DNA of 11,512 bases from a miscellaneous Crenarchaeota group-1 archaeon SG8-32-3 (GCA_001273335.1 LFWV01000024.1:1-11512); one strand, 5' to 3'; positions 1-6,160 are shown, counted from the first letter of the stretch. Translations and numbers: made by a program. The notes: a model not told the origin generated them from the letters alone.

Positions 1-222
1 TAGAATTTCAACTGTAGCCAAAAAAGCTAAGGGGAGTCCCTCAATTTGAAGCGGCGCATAATTGATTACTGGGTTGGCTATCCAAGATGCAACTTGTTGA
101 AGCGCAGCTAACCATATTCGGTTCTCGCAAACATACACAAACCAAGCAGAAGCAAGAAAAATCAAGATTACCAGTGGTACTACCAAGCTCTCTGCCGTTT
201 CTTTCCTGTTTGTTTCTACCAC
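1..222 (-). CDS. Membrane protein, N-terminal part only (runs off left edge); possibly a second archaeosortase-like protein
   Basis: An open frame on the minus strand continues to the window edge without a stop (74 codons from GTG at 222). I choose GTG-222 because a G-rich SD-like run (GGGGA, 235-231) lies 8 nt upstream. TTG at 237 is an alternative and would begin 1 nt after the stop of the gene before it. The peptide has a short polar start, one strong membrane helix (LVVPLVILIFLASAWFVYVC), a segment with LAALQQVASWI, then PLQIEGLPLAFLATVEIL at the edge. This order (helix, amphipathic stretch, a 'xxIxG...VEI' strand) resembles the region just before the catalytic Cys of small exosortase/archaeosortase proteins, but the Cys, Arg and His would lie outside the window, so the assignment is a guess. 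The tight spacing to the gene at 239-1030 indicates an operon with that surface protein. Reality of the ORF is moderately sure; its function is not. Confidence 0.5.
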   Translation of the reverse strand, partial: MVETNRKETAESLVVPLVILIFLASAWFVYVCENRIWLAALQQVASWIANPVINYAPLQIEGLPLAFLATVEIL

Positions 223-238
223 AGCGGCATTCCCCAAA

Positions 239-1030
239 TCAATTTTTAACCTTTTTTCTTCGATTGGCTAACTTGAATCGCCAGCATACGTATATGCACA
301 GTACCACCAAAAGCATTATAATCGCAATTATTACCCCGACAGACCACCAAGGCTCAGGCGTTACTACTCGAGTGATTGCTATGTAAGCTGACCCTGTTGT
401 TGTGGTATTAAAGTATGAGAAGGCATTATCTTCTTCGAACTTATCTGCTGGGTACTCCTCCATTTTCCTGCCATCATACCGATAAAGCACTAAAGTCACT
501 CCCTCGCCTTTTTTCGGTGCAACATACTTGTCAATGGCAAAACTCATCGTAACATTTGTGATTTTATCAGCAGCTTGCGTTAGAAATCTAAGAGTATAAT
601 ACTGGAGAATTGTTTCATTGTAACGCTGAAAAGAGGTTTCATTGCGCGGCAGATCCTCGTAGTTTGGATTGTCACTTAAAACCTCTATTGTAAAACCGAT
701 GTAAGTGACGGGTTCACGAAACTCTATAGTTATATTCTTTACAATCTGCTCAGTGTCGTATTCAGTAACATTGATGAAAACAGTGTTTGTAGGTGTAGTT
801 AGGGATACGGAAATGTGGGTTTCGGTGATAACAATTTCTTGAGGAGGAGCGGGCATAACATAGTCAGCGCCAACTGAGCCACAAGAAGAAAGTGACAGTG
901 AAATCACGGTAAAAAAAATGCATGTTCTGATGAATGTAATAAGGCTTGGCTTTCTATTGTTAGTTTTAATTTTTTCACATATTTTTCGCCTGTACGAAGA
1001 GGACTTGAAATGGTTGTGGCGTTTAGGCAT
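239..1030 (-). CDS. Secreted surface protein with PGF-pre-PGF-like domain and C-terminal TPEPWW-TM-basic anchor signal
   Basis: 263 residues from ATG-1030. An upstream TTG (1048) is open too, but AAGGGGAG at 1043-1036 sits 5 nt before ATG-1030 and decides the start. A long basic N-region (1-29) precedes a hydrophobic helix (about 30-49) ending in L-S-S-C50, which fits a lipobox. Residues about 85-220 (VTEYDTEQIVKNITIEF... VTLVLYRYDG... TGSAYIAI) match the general layout of the PGF-pre-PGF domain, which in archaeal surface proteins sits before a C-terminal sorting signal. Here the end is T224-P-E-P-W-W229, a helix of about 20 residues, then an Arg/Lys-rich tail: the tripartite form of archaeosortase/exosortase substrates, though the motif wording is unusual. 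Six N-x-T sequons (N87, N99, N130, N138, N159, N208) suggest heavy N-glycosylation. It is divergent from the archaeosortase at 1206 and probably co-transcribed with the edge ORF. Anchoring by lipid, sortase or plain TM cannot be told apart from sequence. Confidence 0.75.
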   Translation of the reverse strand: MPKRHNHFKSSSYRRKICEKIKTNNRKPSLITFIRTCIFFTVISLSLSSCGSVGADYVMPAPPQEIVITETHISVSLTTPTNTVFINVTEYDTEQIVKNITIEFREPVTYIGFTIEVLSDNPNYEDLPRNETSFQRYNETILQYYTLRFLTQAADKITNVTMSFAIDKYVAPKKGEGVTLVLYRYDGRKMEEYPADKFEEDNAFSYFNTTTTGSAYIAITRVVTPEPWWSVGVIIAIIMLLVVLCIYVCWRFKLANRRKKVKN

Positions 1031-1035
1031 TAACA

Positions 1036-1043
1036 CTCCCCTT
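1036..1043 (-). promoter_or_regulatory. Shine-Dalgarno motif of the PGF-pre-PGF-like gene
   Basis: AAGGGGAG on the minus strand with 5 nt to ATG-1030. It supports ATG-1030 over the upstream in-frame TTG-1048 and GTG-1036, which it would overlap or follow. Confidence 0.6.
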
Positions 1044-1079
1044 ACCAAGTTGACCTCGGTTTCGTAGTTTAACGGAAGT

Positions 1080-1087
1080 TATTTAAA
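1080..1087 (-). promoter_or_regulatory. TATA-like box for the 1030-239 gene
   Basis: The minus strand reads TTTTTAAATAAC with TTTAAATA at 1087-1080. Its centre is about 53 nt before ATG-1030. A transcript starting about 26 nt downstream (near 1057) would have a leader of roughly 27 nt that contains the SD at 1043-1036. Confidence 0.45.
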
Positions 1088-1157
1088 AACTCTGCTTAAA
1101 GTCCAAATTTACCGTAATTTTCTGATTGAATAGCAAATTTTATTTCTGAAGCCTAGG

Positions 1158-1165
1158 CATAAAAT
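1158..1165 (+). promoter_or_regulatory. Weak TATA-like box for the archaeosortase gene
   Basis: CATAAAAT lies about 44 nt before the TTG start at 1206. A start of transcription near 1187 would leave a short leader including GGTG at 1198-1201. A second AT-rich candidate is AAATTTTATTT just upstream. The 175-bp gap between the divergent starts (1031-1205) thus holds the promoters for both directions and no gene. Confidence 0.3.
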
Positions 1166-1205
1166 GTGTCAAACATAGATGAACACAGCAAGGGTCTGGT
1201 GTTAA

Positions 1206-2366
1206 TTGAGAAAATCTTGGTTTCACATAGCCTTACTTATCTGTATCGCTCTGCCGATAATGATGCTATTTTTCTTAGATTATTATAACCTTGAAGGTTA
1301 TAACTATAGTTATAATGTTGAAACCAATAGCTTCGAAAGCTGGTCTAATAGATATTTTAACGAAAGTTTTCTTTTCGAATTAACATGGAAAGGTAGACTG
1401 TTTTTACTAGTATTCCTGTGGGTCATATTAATCGAGTCAGCCATGGATTGGAACAAGTTCGTTGATGAGAAACCGACAAATCGCTATATCATAATCGCTT
1501 CCCTTGTCTGCGCGTTAATTCCAACGATTTATGTCATAGCGACCAACTTTCTTGGATTAGACCTGAGCATACTACAAATAGGTCGTGGTGTTTTCGGAGT
1601 TCGTGGTGTTACAGCCGAAAACACGCCTTGGGATTTACTATTCCTCCATTGGCCCATATCCTGCGAATACATAGTGTTTTCATTTTTCTTCATTGGTTCT
1701 ATAATATTGGCTTATAAAACTAAGGGACTGAAAATCCTCTCAATTTCTTTTGCTCTTCTTTCGGGAATCGGTATTGCCTACATGTTCGATACCATTTATC
1801 CATTCGGTGTTTTTAGACCTCTTCAAGCTTTTGCTCTGCCTACGGCAGCTGTGGCAGCGGGTATTTTAGACCTTCTTGGCTATCCAGTGAGGTTAGTTTT
1901 TCCAATGCATAGTGTTGAGTCCGCTCTTCCATCTTTAACAGTTCAAATGGGTGGTAACTCTGCAAGCGTTGCAATAGCGTGGGCTTGTGCCGGCGTTCAA
2001 AGTCTGCTGCTTTATGTGCTGATAATTCTAGTTTTTTTCAAAAAATCAGACATTTCAGCCTTCCGCAAATTGGCTTATTTCATGATCGGCCTTTTTGGGA
2101 CTTTTTTTGTGAATGTTTTCAGAGTGATCTCCATAATTTTTGTTATGCTTAATGAGGGAAACGCTGCTGGAATGGTTTTTCATAATACCTATGGCGAACT
2201 GTATTCCGTCGTCTGGATTTTCCTATATATTCTAATAGTCGGCGTTATTCAGCGATTCTTGTTGGTGGAAAGGATAAAATATTCTGTCCACAGAATCAGG
2301 TCCTTGCTTGGAATCGCCAAAGAAAAACTAATCTCGCGAGTCAGAACATTGATTGGCAAGCCTTAA
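1206..2366 (+). CDS. Archaeosortase / exosortase-family membrane cysteine transpeptidase
   Basis: 386 residues, about nine membrane helices. The last three carry the family signature: A-C261-A-G-V-Q-S at the start of one helix, N-V-F-R306 in the next, and F-H326-N-T in the last, the Cys/Arg/His triad of the exosortase/archaeosortase superfamily. These enzymes are thought to cut a short C-terminal motif preceding a TM helix on secreted proteins and join the new end to another molecule, a lipid in the best studied archaeal case. The protein is longer than minimal archaeosortases, with roughly 200 extra N-terminal residues in several helices. Start: an in-frame TAA (1203-1205) directly precedes TTG-1206, GGTG at 1198-1201 is a plausible SD, and starting at the next Met (residue 19) would remove most of the first helix. 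Candidate substrates lie on both sides (1030-239 and 5857-5057). The GT-C-like gene follows on the same strand 172 bp downstream. Which archaeosortase subclass it belongs to is not determined. Confidence 0.88.
   Translation: MRKSWFHIALLICIALPIMMLFFLDYYNLEGYNYSYNVETNSFESWSNRYFNESFLFELTWKGRLFLLVFLWVILIESAMDWNKFVDEKPTNRYIIIASLVCALIPTIYVIATNFLGLDLSILQIGRGVFGVRGVTAENTPWDLLFLHWPISCEYIVFSFFFIGSIILAYKTKGLKILSISFALLSGIGIAYMFDTIYPFGVFRPLQAFALPTAAVAAGILDLLGYPVRLVFPMHSVESALPSLTVQMGGNSASVAIAWACAGVQSLLLYVLIILVFFKKSDISAFRKLAYFMIGLFGTFFVNVFRVISIIFVMLNEGNAAGMVFHNTYGELYSVVWIFLYILIVGVIQRFLLVERIKYSVHRIRSLLGIAKEKLISRVRTLIGKP
1283..1315. repeat. Two overlapping palindromes inside the archaeosortase 5' coding region
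   Basis: TTATAACCTT (1283-1292), a single G, and AAGGTTATAA (1294-1303) form a perfect 10-bp inverted repeat. Its right arm overlaps a perfect 18-bp palindrome TTATAACTATAGTTATAA (1298-1315). TTATAA recurs three times. The encoded residues (YNLEGYNYSYN) use TAT-AAC codons, so part of the symmetry may come from codon choice. Confidence 0.6.
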
Positions 2367-2420
2367 TCTTGATGCGCAGTTTAATATTGATGTGAGTCTT
2401 TTCCCAAACATGCGAAGCAC

Positions 2421-2537
2421 ATGCTAACAATTCAAGACTTAGAGGCTTATTTAATCAGGTTTAACGAATACAAAGCAGGCAAAGGTGAAACTAGAAAACA
2501 TGATTTAAAAGATTTAATTATTAACAGCTCCATGTAG
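2421..2537 (+). CDS. Possible 38-residue small ORF upstream of the GT-C-like gene
   Basis: ATG-2421 to TAG-2537 reads MLTIQDLEAYLIRF, a charged middle (EYKAGKGETRKHD), then LKDLIINSSM. The stop ends 1 nt before ATG-2539 of the large membrane protein, an arrangement that would allow translational coupling. There is no clear SD before ATG-2421 and I recognise no family. The rest of the 2367-2538 gap is AT-rich and holds a possible promoter. The ORF could be a chance frame, a leader peptide, or a remnant. Confidence 0.25.
   Translation: MLTIQDLEAYLIRFNEYKAGKGETRKHDLKDLIINSSM
2504..2511 (+). promoter_or_regulatory. TATA-like box ahead of the GT-C-like gene
   Basis: TTTAAAAG is centred about 32 nt before ATG-2539, so transcription would begin around 2533-2535, giving an almost leaderless mRNA. 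This would explain why ATG-2539 has no SD. It lies within the possible small ORF at 2421-2537, so the two interpretations compete. Confidence 0.35.
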
Positions 2538-2538
2538 A

Positions 2539-4590
2539 ATGTTAACGATTAACTTGAAGCAAATTGCAGAGGCATTCTCGATGCACCTTCGATACAAGCA
2601 ACTTCCAAAGGTTACACCTCTGTTTGTTGGTTTTTTTATAGGTTTTGTTATATTTTTGCTTGGAGGTGTATACGCCCTCTCGCTCATTGGCAGTATCTTA
2701 TTCGTTCTATTTCTGCCAGGTTTCTCAATTCTACAGGTAGCAGTTTCAGCGAGCTCGCGAGAATTTGACTTCGTGGAAAAACTAATTCTGTCTCCTATAA
2801 TTGGAATATCTTTTACGTCATTAATAGCGCTTTATCTATCCTTGTTAAATATACCAATAAATCAACTAACAGTCATTGTTTCTACACTTTCGGTGTCTAT
2901 TCCTTTACTAGCATATTCGTGGAAACAAGGCGGACTGAAGAAAACAAGTTTCAAGTTATCTACGCCACTTTCCGCATATTTTATCCTACTACTTCTTATG
3001 GTTATTTCAATTATCCTGATATTGATTCCACTCCCAACAAATGGACTTTTGTTTCCTATGGGTGATGACCCAGCCACATCTACTTTTGCCGCGACTTTAA
3101 TTGCAGAGCAAGGTAAGATTCCCCAATCGTGGGCGCCGTACTATCCTGAACAAACAGCATTCACCTTTCCGCCAGGATACCCTTCAGTTATAGCTTTTCT
3201 CTACCTACTAGATCCATTAGAAATTATGCCAGTTCTTGTAGCTCTTTTTTCAGGGTTTTTCGCCATAATACACGGGGCAATATTTGTACTCACACGTAGA
3301 GTTTTTAATGACTACAGGATTGCACTTTGTTCTGCAGCTTTCTCCGCTTTGCTCTCAGTCGGCTTCTATCAAATGATAAATACTGGACGATTTCCAGCAC
3401 TAGTTGGGATAGCATTAACCTTAAATCTGCTTCTCTTTTCATACCTGTATTCAATTACTGGAAAACGTAAACTGCTGTTAGTTGCCGGCGTTACACTAGC
3501 AAGTCTGTTCATGGTGTACAGCGTTGCATTTGTCACCGCTGCACTTTTTGTTATTCTATTCTTTCTATTTAGCCTAATTTTTTTCAAGAATAGAAAAAAA
3601 AGCCTGTTGGGAGTAGCCGCAATCACTAGTATTGGACTTGTATTTTCGTTACCTTGGGTTTTTACCATTGTTAGCAGGCTAACGGTTCAAGTACCCCCAA
3701 GGGAATATGAAGCTCTTTTATCCTGGTTTAGTAAGTATTCAATTCAAAACGAAATGGGCTTTGCAAATAACCTCTTTATGTACTATGGCTACTGGCTACT
3801 CCTTTTCGGAATTATTGGGTCACTCATTATTTTAATTAGAAAGAGAAGGTGCAGCTTTCTTTTAGCATGGTTTCTCAGCATAGTTCTACTAATGGTAAAT
3901 GAAGTGGTAAAAATTCAATTTCCAGGTTGGTTCTATCTCCAAGCAGGATCCTTTCTCAACCCGACATTATCTTTGCCTCTGTCGGTTCTAGCTGGAATTG
4001 GTTTTGTTAAAGTTTATGACTTCATAAAAAACCACTTTCAAAATTCTTCCCGTAAATTTATTAAAAACAAAACGCGTTTGGTGCTCACCGCAATCCTTTT
4101 CTTATTTACATTTAGTCTGGGAACAATTATTGTACTGCAGAATCCGGAAATTAGCAGGGATTTTAGTTTTCTTCAAGTGAACCGATTTTCTACAGCTGAT
4201 TACAACGCAATGATGTGGATTTCAAATAACACGCCAAAAGAAGTTGTGATCTTTAACGATCACTGGGTTGGAACTGCAGGCACTTGGATACCTGTAGTCA
4301 GCCATAGACGCATTCTTATGCCATTATTGAGCATATCCGAAGTTGGATGGACAGATAAGATGTTTACGAGGGAAGATGAAAGCGTCATAATTGCAAGTGA
4401 TCCTAACTCAAAAGAGGCATTGGATATCTTACAGAAATACCAGACCTCATACATATATCTCAGCGATAAATATAGCGGTCAAGTTGAAGAAATAAGAAAA
4501 AGCTATAATGTATCTCTATTCTTACAAAGTTCTCACTACGAGCTTGCATTTAACGAAGAAAATGCTTGGATAATCCGGGTGATCTACTAG
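2539..4590 (+). CDS. Polytopic membrane protein, GT-C glycosyltransferase-like (DUF6541-like layout)
   Basis: 683 residues. About a dozen hydrophobic helices span 27-535, followed by a soluble C-terminal part (about 545-683). After the helix at 145-165 comes an outward-facing loop with G-D176-D177-P-A-T-S, Q-S-W-A-P-Y-Y and F-P-P-G-Y-P, which is the style of the acidic first loop and proline-rich segment of GT-C glycosyltransferases using lipid-linked sugars. The C-terminal part has A-M-M-W-I-S-N-N-T-P-K and A-G-T-W-I-P-V-V-S-H-R-R, like other GT-C/DUF6541 membrane proteins. The likely role is adding or transferring sugar on the outer face of the membrane, fitting the sequon-rich secreted proteins nearby; the donor and acceptor are unknown. 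Start: ATG-2539 lacks an SD. ATG-2581 (669 aa) has GAGG at 2568-2571 and keeps all helices, so it is a fair alternative. It could also be a ligase or transporter of similar topology. Confidence 0.7.
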   Translation: MLTINLKQIAEAFSMHLRYKQLPKVTPLFVGFFIGFVIFLLGGVYALSLIGSILFVLFLPGFSILQVAVSASSREFDFVEKLILSPIIGISFTSLIALYLSLLNIPINQLTVIVSTLSVSIPLLAYSWKQGGLKKTSFKLSTPLSAYFILLLLMVISIILILIPLPTNGLLFPMGDDPATSTFAATLIAEQGKIPQSWAPYYPEQTAFTFPPGYPSVIAFLYLLDPLEIMPVLVALFSGFFAIIHGAIFVLTRRVFNDYRIALCSAAFSALLSVGFYQMINTGRFPALVGIALTLNLLLFSYLYSITGKRKLLLVAGVTLASLFMVYSVAFVTAALFVILFFLFSLIFFKNRKKSLLGVAAITSIGLVFSLPWVFTIVSRLTVQVPPREYEALLSWFSKYSIQNEMGFANNLFMYYGYWLLLFGIIGSLIILIRKRRCSFLLAWFLSIVLLMVNEVVKIQFPGWFYLQAGSFLNPTLSLPLSVLAGIGFVKVYDFIKNHFQNSSRKFIKNKTRLVLTAILFLFTFSLGTIIVLQNPEISRDFSFLQVNRFSTADYNAMMWISNNTPKEVVIFNDHWVGTAGTWIPVVSHRRILMPLLSISEVGWTDKMFTREDESVIIASDPNSKEALDILQKYQTSYIYLSDKYSGQVEEIRKSYNVSLFLQSSHYELAFNEENAWIIRVIY

Positions 4591-4633
4591 CGCACTCTAA
4601 GTTTTTACATGTACATATGGGTACTTTACATAA

Positions 4634-4906
4634 GCGCGCGCTGCTATCGCTACGTACCAGATGGACGCAAACATCGAAGCGATGTAGATTATTTGGGAAG
4701 GAAAACTTTTCATCGGCTCGGGTGACGAGAATTTCTACTGCGTTGGTGATTCTCCGATGCGCACGCCTATTAATTGGATAAATTCAGAGACCAATGGTAG
4801 TGGAAAGGACAAAATACGCTTTTCAAAAGATAGGCTATTTTGTTGTAACTCTAAAAAACTTGTCAATAGAGTTAGAGCGTTCAGAGTGGGGAGTGAAACT
4901 AATTAG
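4634..4906 (+). pseudogene. Possible decayed coding remnant with an in-frame stop
   Basis: Reading frame 4634-4906 gives a protein-like peptide interrupted once: RAAAIATYQMDANIEAM, stop (TAG 4685-4687), then IIWEGKLFIGSGDENFYC and further mixed polar/hydrophobic sequence to TAG-4906. The part after the stop has 72 codons with balanced composition and no low-complexity bias. The wording 'GKLFIGSGDENFYC' recalls a beta-propeller or other beta-sheet repeat, but that is only a resemblance. No good start or SD serves the second part; the first internal ATG is at 4757 and would give 49 residues. I do not recognise a family. It could be chance. Confidence 0.25.
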
Positions 4907-5009
4907 TGGTTTTGACTTGGTTGATTGCGCTTTTTAATAGGATCTTTCATGAACTTTGGCGTTTGTTGGTTCTTGTATTAATATTATAGGTTAATTGTTT
5001 TTGATACCT

Positions 5010-5023
5010 AAAAAAGGGAGGGG
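5010..5023 (-). terminator. Terminator-like C-rich/T-tract site for the 5857-5057 gene
   Basis: Read on the minus strand, CCCCTCCC is followed directly by TTTTTT (5015-5010), about 35 nt after the TAA/TAG end of the secreted-protein gene. Pyrimidine-rich runs ending in a T tract are typical archaeal termination sites. A T run also occurs on the plus strand nearby (4998-5002), suiting a convergent gene boundary. Confidence 0.4.
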
Positions 5024-5056
5024 AATTTTTGTTGCGAGACATAGTTGCTGCTGTGG

Positions 5057-5857
5057 CTATCTGCCCAATTTCCCAACAGTGTATTTATCGGTTCGTGACC
5101 TCTTTCGCAAGCAGTAGAAGCTAACTGCAAGTGCTACAGACGACAGGAGTACAACAACGCCTAAGCTAAAGCCTTCTGGGACAATCTCGCTTAAGTAATT
5201 TTGAACACCCCAACGGTTTGGAACGTTATCCGGAGTTGGCGGCCACGCTTGCACCCCCGCTGTACTGTTTTCGTCGAACACAGCCAATCTGAAGTTCCAA
5301 GTAGGACCAGCGCCGAACTCAGCTTTTACGAAACGGAGCTCTAAAATCCAATGCGGTGTGCTATTGGTGGGTGAAGCACTCAACGAGTTAGCCCAAGTTA
5401 CAACTCCTGGGGGACTAACCTCTGCCCAACCCGAGCCAGTTCCTTGATATACCTTTAGGTCAGTGTGTCCTACAATGTCTATTCTATAATCCTCGGTCGC
5501 AGGAGCAGTTCCATCGTCCTGATTACCGTCAATGCACATTTGCCAGTAATCGCCAGTATCAGTAGTGTTATCACTATAAAATTCAACAAGGAATGCGGAG
5601 GCAACTATTATGGGGTCTTGCGATTCATAAATCCATACACTTCTGAAAGCAACGTCGTTACCTATCATGGTAACAGCGCCTTTTAGGGTCCATTCATCAT
5701 TGGTAGTCCATTTTCCATCAATAACGAGGGGTACAGTGTCAGGCATGAAGTCCACTCTTACATAACCTTCTTCGGCTGCCGTGACGGTTCCCGCGCTTAC
5801 TATCAGCAGACTGCATAAGGTTATTATGCATAAAGCATTTAGCAAAGTTCTCTTCAT
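5057..5857 (-). CDS. Secreted beta-rich (CBM9/DOMON-like) surface protein with VPEGF C-terminal anchor signal
   Basis: 266 residues from ATG-5857; GGAGAT (5872-5867) lies 9 nt upstream. A classical signal peptide (MKRT, helix 5-22, SAGTVTA) probably ends near residue 27-28. The body, about 32-220, opens with V-I-D-G-K-W-T-T-N-D-E-W, the hallmark start of CBM9/DOMON-like beta-sandwich domains, with further pieces D-Y-W-Q-M-C-I-D-G-N, E-D-Y-R-I-D-I-V-G-H and W-I-L-E-L-R-F. Such domains bind sugars or cofactors; the ligand is not evident. The C-terminus has V226-P-E-G-F230, a helix to about 250, then RKRSR: an archaeosortase-style signal of the PEF/PGF type. Three N-x-T/S sequons (N97, N165, N197) are present. 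It is convergent with the GT-C-like gene and is the most plausible substrate of the archaeosortase at 1206-2366. A plain C-terminal TM anchor is the alternative. Confidence 0.8.
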   Translation of the reverse strand: MKRTLLNALCIITLCSLLIVSAGTVTAAEEGYVRVDFMPDTVPLVIDGKWTTNDEWTLKGAVTMIGNDVAFRSVWIYESQDPIIVASAFLVEFYSDNTTDTGDYWQMCIDGNQDDGTAPATEDYRIDIVGHTDLKVYQGTGSGWAEVSPPGVVTWANSLSASPTNSTPHWILELRFVKAEFGAGPTWNFRLAVFDENSTAGVQAWPPTPDNVPNRWGVQNYLSEIVPEGFSLGVVVLLSSVALAVSFYCLRKRSRTDKYTVGKLGR

Positions 5858-5866
5858 TACAATCTA

Positions 5867-5872
5867 ATCTCC
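5867..5872 (-). promoter_or_regulatory. Shine-Dalgarno motif of the VPEGF surface protein gene
   Basis: GGAGAT on the minus strand, 9 nt before ATG-5857. A weak TATA-like TTAAATTG lies at 5912-5905, placed so that the transcript would include this site. Confidence 0.4.
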
Positions 5873-5994
5873 GTTAATTTATCGAAATATACATTTATTC
5901 AAATCAATTTAAGAAATTTTCCATATAACAAAATAGACGATAGAAAACGAACTAATAATTTCGAACAATTTTCATGTAATAGACGCGTAAATCT

Positions 5995-6016
5995 ATCTTA
6001 AGCTAATCTTAAGTTA
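5995..6016. repeat. Two tandem 11-bp units each containing the palindrome CTTAAG
   Basis: ATCTTAAGCTA (5995-6005) is followed directly by ATCTTAAGTTA (6006-6016), with one mismatch. The 11-bp period puts both CTTAAG centres on the same face of the DNA, about 140 nt upstream of the surface-protein start at 5857. This could be an operator, or chance in AT-rich DNA. Confidence 0.4.
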
Positions 6017-6095
6017 AAAATGGGAATGATTAGGAAAAAAGTAGGACCTATTAAGTAAAGTCTATCGAAAGCAAAATTAATTCTTGCAAAAATCG

Positions 6096-6113
6096 AAAAA
6101 CGTTGCCTCAACG
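6096..6113 (-). terminator. Hairpin + T-tract terminator of the coiled-coil gene
   Basis: On the minus strand CGTTG-AGG-CAACG (6113-6101) can form a 5-bp stem with a 3-nt loop and is followed directly by TTTTT (6100-6096) and, after CGA, by another T run. It lies about 48 nt past the stop of the 7018-6161 gene. This separates that gene from the surface-protein gene further along the same strand. Confidence 0.5.
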
Positions 6114-6160
6114 ACTGAGACTTAAATTCCTTTTTACTGTTTCGGTTTTAAGCATCTCCC

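Larger units (their letters stand above)
4591..5056. other. Gene-poor stretch between convergent genes
   Basis: 466 bp between the end of the GT-C-like gene and the end of the convergent secreted-protein gene. It contains a short T run after the GT-C-like stop (4602-4606), a possible decayed coding remnant (4634-4906), an imperfect AAAATA/TATTTT inverted repeat around 4812-4842, and a C-rich/T-tract terminator-like site near 5010-5023. I see no intact gene or structured RNA. Confidence 0.6.
5858..6160. other. AT-rich intergenic region with promoter, tandem palindromes and terminator
   Basis: 303 bp between two minus-strand genes. It holds the SD and weak TATA-like site of the 5857 gene, a pair of tandem 11-bp units with CTTAAG at 5995-6016, and the hairpin terminator of the coiled-coil gene at 6096-6113. 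No ORF of worthwhile length is seen on either strand (one 12-codon frame at most). Confidence 0.6.

Noticed and set aside
87..386. Plus-strand 99-codon open frame
   Set aside because: Lies antisense to the edge ORF and the C-terminal part of the 239-1030 gene; the peptide has no domain, SD or convincing composition.
1031..1048. Upstream TTG start (1048) for the PGF-pre-PGF-like gene
   Set aside because: The SD AAGGGGAG lies inside this extension and is correctly spaced for ATG-1030.
4566..4781. Plus-strand 71-codon frame overlapping the GT-C-like gene end
   Set aside because: Arg/Thr-rich out-of-frame translation with no SD; the alternative frame 4634-4906 reads more like protein.
4812..4842. 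Imperfect AAAATA/TATTTT inverted repeat as terminator or structured RNA
   Set aside because: Stem is AT-only with mismatches, over 200 nt from the nearest gene end, and no T tract follows.
5016..5124. TTG-5032 30-codon ORF behind a strong plus-strand SD-like GGGAGGGG
   Set aside because: It runs antisense through the C-terminal region of the secreted-protein gene, is very short, and the purine run is better explained as the complement of a C-rich terminator site.
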